DNA of 64,000 bases from Oscarella lobularis (Eukaryota; Porifera; Homoscleromorpha; Homosclerophorida; Oscarellidae). Shown one piece after another: positions 60,974-64,000 of this stretch. Under the pieces are notes generated by a model. That model saw only the letters and a list, made by a program, of their open reading frames with translations, did not search any database and was not told the origin of the DNA. A program made the translations under genes and the position numbers. The stretch is taken from the NCBI RefSeq assembly GCF_947507565.1, contig NC_089176.1:1736001-1800000 (forward strand), written 5' to 3'. Numbering within the stretch: the stretch's first letter is position 1; each line of letters starts with the position of its first letter.

Positions 60974-62917
60974 ACACTCGTCGGGTAGGGCTGAATGCTG
61001 AACGCAACTACTCGCAGATCGAAAACGAGCTACAAGCTGTGGTATTTGCTTGCACTCGTCTGGATCATTATCTCTTTGGACAGTCAGGCATCACAGTTGA
61101 GTATGATCACAAGCTACTTTCCACGATTATCAAGAAGCCGATCGCAACCGCTCCAAAACGTCTACGTCGTATGCTCCTCGCACTGGGACGCTACAACATT
61201 GTCAACATTATCTACAAGCCGGGAAAAGAAATGGTTCTGGCTGACACGCTGTCTCGCGCATATCTCAAGCAGACGGCACAAGAAACCACCGAATCTGAAG
61301 ATATCTGCGAGCAAATTGCGCAGATCACCCTCAGCGACGAGGACTAGCCTCTGAAACCCAGACCCTCCTAGGCTCGAATCCAGCCTGTTATCCGGGCGGC
61401 TCTTACTGCGTGAGCCTGGACAACAGGCTGGATTCGAGCCTAAGACCCTCCCCGCGCGCGCTACTTGCGGAGAGGGTCTGGGTTTCAGATACGACGAGGA
61501 CATAACCAACGATTGGCTCTCTGCTATCCGCACTGCTACGCGAGAGGATATCGAACTCCAAGCAGTGGGTCATGCCGTGCAGCACGGATGGCCGGCACGG
61601 AAGAAAGATGTCGTTCCCAACGCTCAAATGTACTACTCTTGTAACGGTAACATGACCATACAAGATGGTTTTGTCTAAAAGATGACCGAGTCGTCATTCC
61701 AAGCTCGCTTAGAAGCGCGATGATCAAGCAGCTACACAGTACTCACATCCGTATGGAAAGCTGTCTGCGACTCGCAAGAGAATGCTTCTTCTGGCCAGGA
61801 ATGACCTAAGAAGTCAGCGAATGTCTCCAGATGCAGCATCTGCAACGCTCTACGACCAGAGGAGTGCCGGGAGCCGTTGCAGCCCTCTGAAGCTCCAAAG
61901 CGCAGTTGGGAGAAAGTTGCAATGGATCTCTTTGATTTTGATGGTCGTCACTATTTGATCTTAGTGGACTACTACTCGAACTTTTTTGAAGTTGAAAGTC
62001 TACCGGACGTGCACGCGTCGACGACGATTTCCAAAATACGCCCTGTTTTGCCCGCCACGGGATACCAAAAACCGTTGTGTCTGACAACGGACCCCAATTT
62101 TGCAACGCTTAATTCAGGAAGTTCGCTAAAGCATGGAACTTTGAGCATATCACGTCGACGTCGCCCCGCTACCCACAGTCTAATGGAAGGCTGAAAATCT
62201 GCAAAATGATCATGCGGAAGGCCAAGAAAGCCAACGCTGATACCAATCTTGCGTTGCTCAACTTTCGGGCAACTTCTTCGGAAACGCTGAAAGCCTCACC
62301 AGCACAATTGCTCTATGGTCGACGACTTCGCACCTTACTTCCGATGAAAGAATCTCTTCTCACTCCAACGACACCACAACCGGCAACGGTTCAAACTCTC
62401 AATCGTCTAAGCTAAAGAACAACAGAAAGAAAGATACAACAAGAAATGCAAAGATCTTACACCACTCAAAAAAGGAGAGAATGTGAGAATGAAACTGCTG
62501 GGAGAAAAGGTCTGGTCACCCGCCGTGTGCACCAAGAAGAGAAGCAATCGCTCCTACGTCGTTCAAGCCGGAAGTAAAACGCATCATCGCAATCGTTGGC
62601 TGATTTGCCGTACAGCTGAGCTAAGCTTTCCAGAAGCTACAGCAGAAGAACTTGAAATAGAACAACCAGCACCAAGAGAAGGAGCACCGAAACCGACCCA
62701 GGATTTGGCTCCAAAGCCCGTCGTTCCGACAACGCCGCCGGTACAGACACCGCAGCAACCTGTTCCGTCACAGTCACCTATGAAGTCGCAAACGCCGACT
62801 AAAGCACCGTCTTCATTACAGTCGGTGTCTTCACCCGTCGCCAGTGCTCCAGAAGCAGCTCCAGAAGCAGCACCGCCAAGGTACTCATCCAAGGAACGCC
62901 GTCTGAAAACTTGGTGA
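60974..62917 (+). pseudogene. Third Ty3/gypsy fragment: RNase H, integrase and C-terminal tail
   Basis: On the plus strand: NYSQIENELQAVVFACTRLD, FGQSGITVEYDHKLLSTII, YKPGKEMVLADTLSRAYLK, a MITE at 61,345-61,491, then the integrase zinc region (IKQLHSTHIRMESCLRLARE, FFWPGM), WEKVAMDLFDFDGRHYLILV (first Asp), VVSDNG-like sequence in another frame near 62,085, the tail LKASPAQLLYGRRLRTLLP, and a Pro/Thr-rich end closing APPRYSSKERRLKTW at 62,917. The 5' part with RT is missing. Several frame changes. The RNase H and integrase are of the family common in aquatic invertebrates (KLSPAQ.L.GRRLRT type). Confidence 0.85.
61345..61491. mobile_element. MITE of the TAGCCTC family, with a second inverted repeat inside
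   Basis: A 147-bp element: ends TAGCCTCTGAAACCCAGACC and its inverted copy, flanked by CGACGAGGAC on both sides (61,335-61,344 and 61,492-61,501). Inside, TAGGCTCGAATCCAGCCTG and its inverted copy form a second hairpin that looks like a related MITE inserted into the first. It interrupts the gypsy frame. Confidence 0.9.
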
Positions 62918-63370
62918 CAGGAGTCGCTCTATTGCATGCCTCAATCGTCCGCCCCAGGAACTTTGTCCCAGGACTCGGCCGATTCGAAGCCCCCCGCCGT
63001 CCTCGACGGAGCAGCGTCTACACTCCGCTTCAGTTCCCTGCTGCCTCTTCCTTTTCGCAACAACACGCAGGAGTCCTGAGAAGAAGATTTCACGTCGTGC
63101 GCGTTCGCTGAACAATTGGAATGAAGACACCCGCCACCACGTGCTACACTTACGCCTTCAGCCCTGCGCGAGAGTTCTCCGCTCGCTTCCTTCTGCATGG
63201 TTCTCTTCGGTCTCCGATCTTCTCACGGCGCTGCGCGCTCGCTTCCTCCCTGCCAAGTCAAGCGCTCAGCCTTCCGTCTTCGCACGCAGGCCGCCGACGA
63301 GACTCTCCTTACGTTCGGCAATGCGTTCCGCGGCCTCGCAGCACAAGCGTTCCCAACAATGGAGACTGAC
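62918..63370. other. Gypsy 3' untranslated region or LTR, not resolved
   Basis: GC-rich sequence following the gypsy stop. It may contain the 3' LTR, but no second LTR copy is in the window to compare. No other gene seen. Confidence 0.35.
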
Positions 63371-63958
63371 TAGCCTCGCAAGCCAGGCTCTCCCGTAGTG
63401 AAGCGTGCTTTAGAGCGTCCACTACTGGGAGAGCCAGGGCGCACTCGTCTGCGTCATAGGCCATGTGACAACCCAACTTTCCACGTGACAACCATCCACT
63501 AATTAAGTTGATCTTCCACTAACTAGGTTGCCTGGAGCTTGGTCAAACGCCGTTAGAAAACGCATCAACAACCGACTTTATAGCCTCGCAAGCCGGGCGA
63601 TAGCCGTCGTTGGTGCGCTACTAGTACAAAAGGATTGCGAGGCCAATGCGGTCTTCGCGAGACCTGGACGAAAGAAGTGCAAAAAAACTTCGTGTAGAAT
63701 GGAAGTCGCTCTTTCGGCTAGCCTCAGAAGGCACTTCCATCGCGAGGCTACAGTTCAAGCAAATTAACCAACGTGACGTCATTCAATCAAATCCAGCCAG
63801 TAACAGGCACCAAATTACAAACTTAATTATTGGATGGTTGTCACGTGGAAAGTCGGGTGGTCACATGGCCTATGACGCAGACGAGTGCGCCCAGGCTCTC
63901 CCAGTAGTGGACGCGCTAAAGCGCGCTTCACTACGGGAGAGCCTTGCTTGCGAGGCTA
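63371..63958. mobile_element. 588-bp element with TAGCCTCGCAAGC termini
   Basis: The left end TAGCCTCGCAAGCCAGGCTC and right end GCTTGCGAGGCTA are inverted; subterminal CTCCCGTAGTGAAGCG / CGCTTCACTACGGGAG and a CACGTGGAAAG-type block near the centre are also inverted. Flanks GAGACTGAC (63,362-63,370) and GACACTGAC (63,959-63,967) match at 8 of 9 positions, as a slightly diverged 9-bp target duplication. A smaller TAGCCTC...GAGGCTA unit lies inside at 63,581-63,750. No protein is encoded. Confidence 0.8.
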
Positions 63959-64000
63959 GACACTGACCAGCACGATTTATTGACGCGCGATCAATTTCTC

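Overview
The window is animal nuclear DNA, most likely from a sponge (Porifera). The evidence is (i) very short spliceosomal introns, mostly 44 to 60 nt; (ii) a long secreted mosaic gene built from CILP/FAM171-like, sushi, Thr/Pro-rich and calcium-binding EGF exons, all joined by phase-1 introns; and (iii) a nuclear copy of mitochondrial DNA (about 55.47-56.55 kb) with the order trnE, nad6, nad3, trnR(ucg), nad4L and TGA codons inside nad3. That order and code fit sponge mtDNA. The species cannot be fixed from the sequence alone.

Layout. 0-5.4 kb: the last codons of an upstream gene, a two-exon RG-rich/acidic protein gene on the minus strand, a 660-bp inverted repeat carrying the same ORF on both arms, and about 3.4 kb without recognisable genes. 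5.4-13.4 kb: the mosaic gene on the plus strand, with a 2.28-kb intragenic tandem duplication, two 48-bp Thr/Pro minisatellites and 18 complete EGF exons of exactly 114 nt. A 200-N assembly gap cuts it. 13.6-18 kb: dispersed repeats, one small two-exon gene and the remains of an RNF213-like RING gene. 18-27.4 kb: a satellite of about 120-140-bp monomers with repeated orientation switches, interrupted by a 4.7-kb block holding a DUF6589-type gene and a convergent RecQ-like helicase gene, both decayed. 27.4-38.7 kb: a truncated DIRS-type retroelement, a 1.2-kb palindrome, a two-gene transposon (DDE integrase-like plus RING-like, divergent) whose long TIRs consist of a degenerate CGTATTT repeat, unrecognised ORF fragments, a Merlin-type transposase remnant and a second DUF6589 fragment.

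38.7-55.0 kb is one Ty3/gypsy retrotransposon on the minus strand (LTRs 38,689-38,823 and 54,854-54,998), split by nested insertions. One is a 6.0-kb element with 207-bp TIRs and a 5-bp target duplication that contains a DIRS-type retroelement. The other is a Tc1/mariner element with 198-bp TIRs and an intact transposase, which itself contains a Tigger/pogo element with an intact spliced transposase and an antisense HIRAN-domain gene. A LINE-like segment is fused into the gag region. 55.0-64 kb holds a TGTC-microsatellite repeat, the mitochondrial copy, a second gypsy fragment, a third DUF6589 copy (broken), a third gypsy fragment and several MITEs starting TAGCCTC with 9- or 10-bp target duplications.

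Two themes stand out. One is a host gene evolving by duplication of symmetrical exons. The other is a densely nested mobile-element graveyard with three possibly under-described cargo or partner genes: HIRAN in Tigger, RecQ-like beside DUF6589, and RING beside an integrase-like transposase. No function was confirmed by any search; domain names rest on motifs read by eye.
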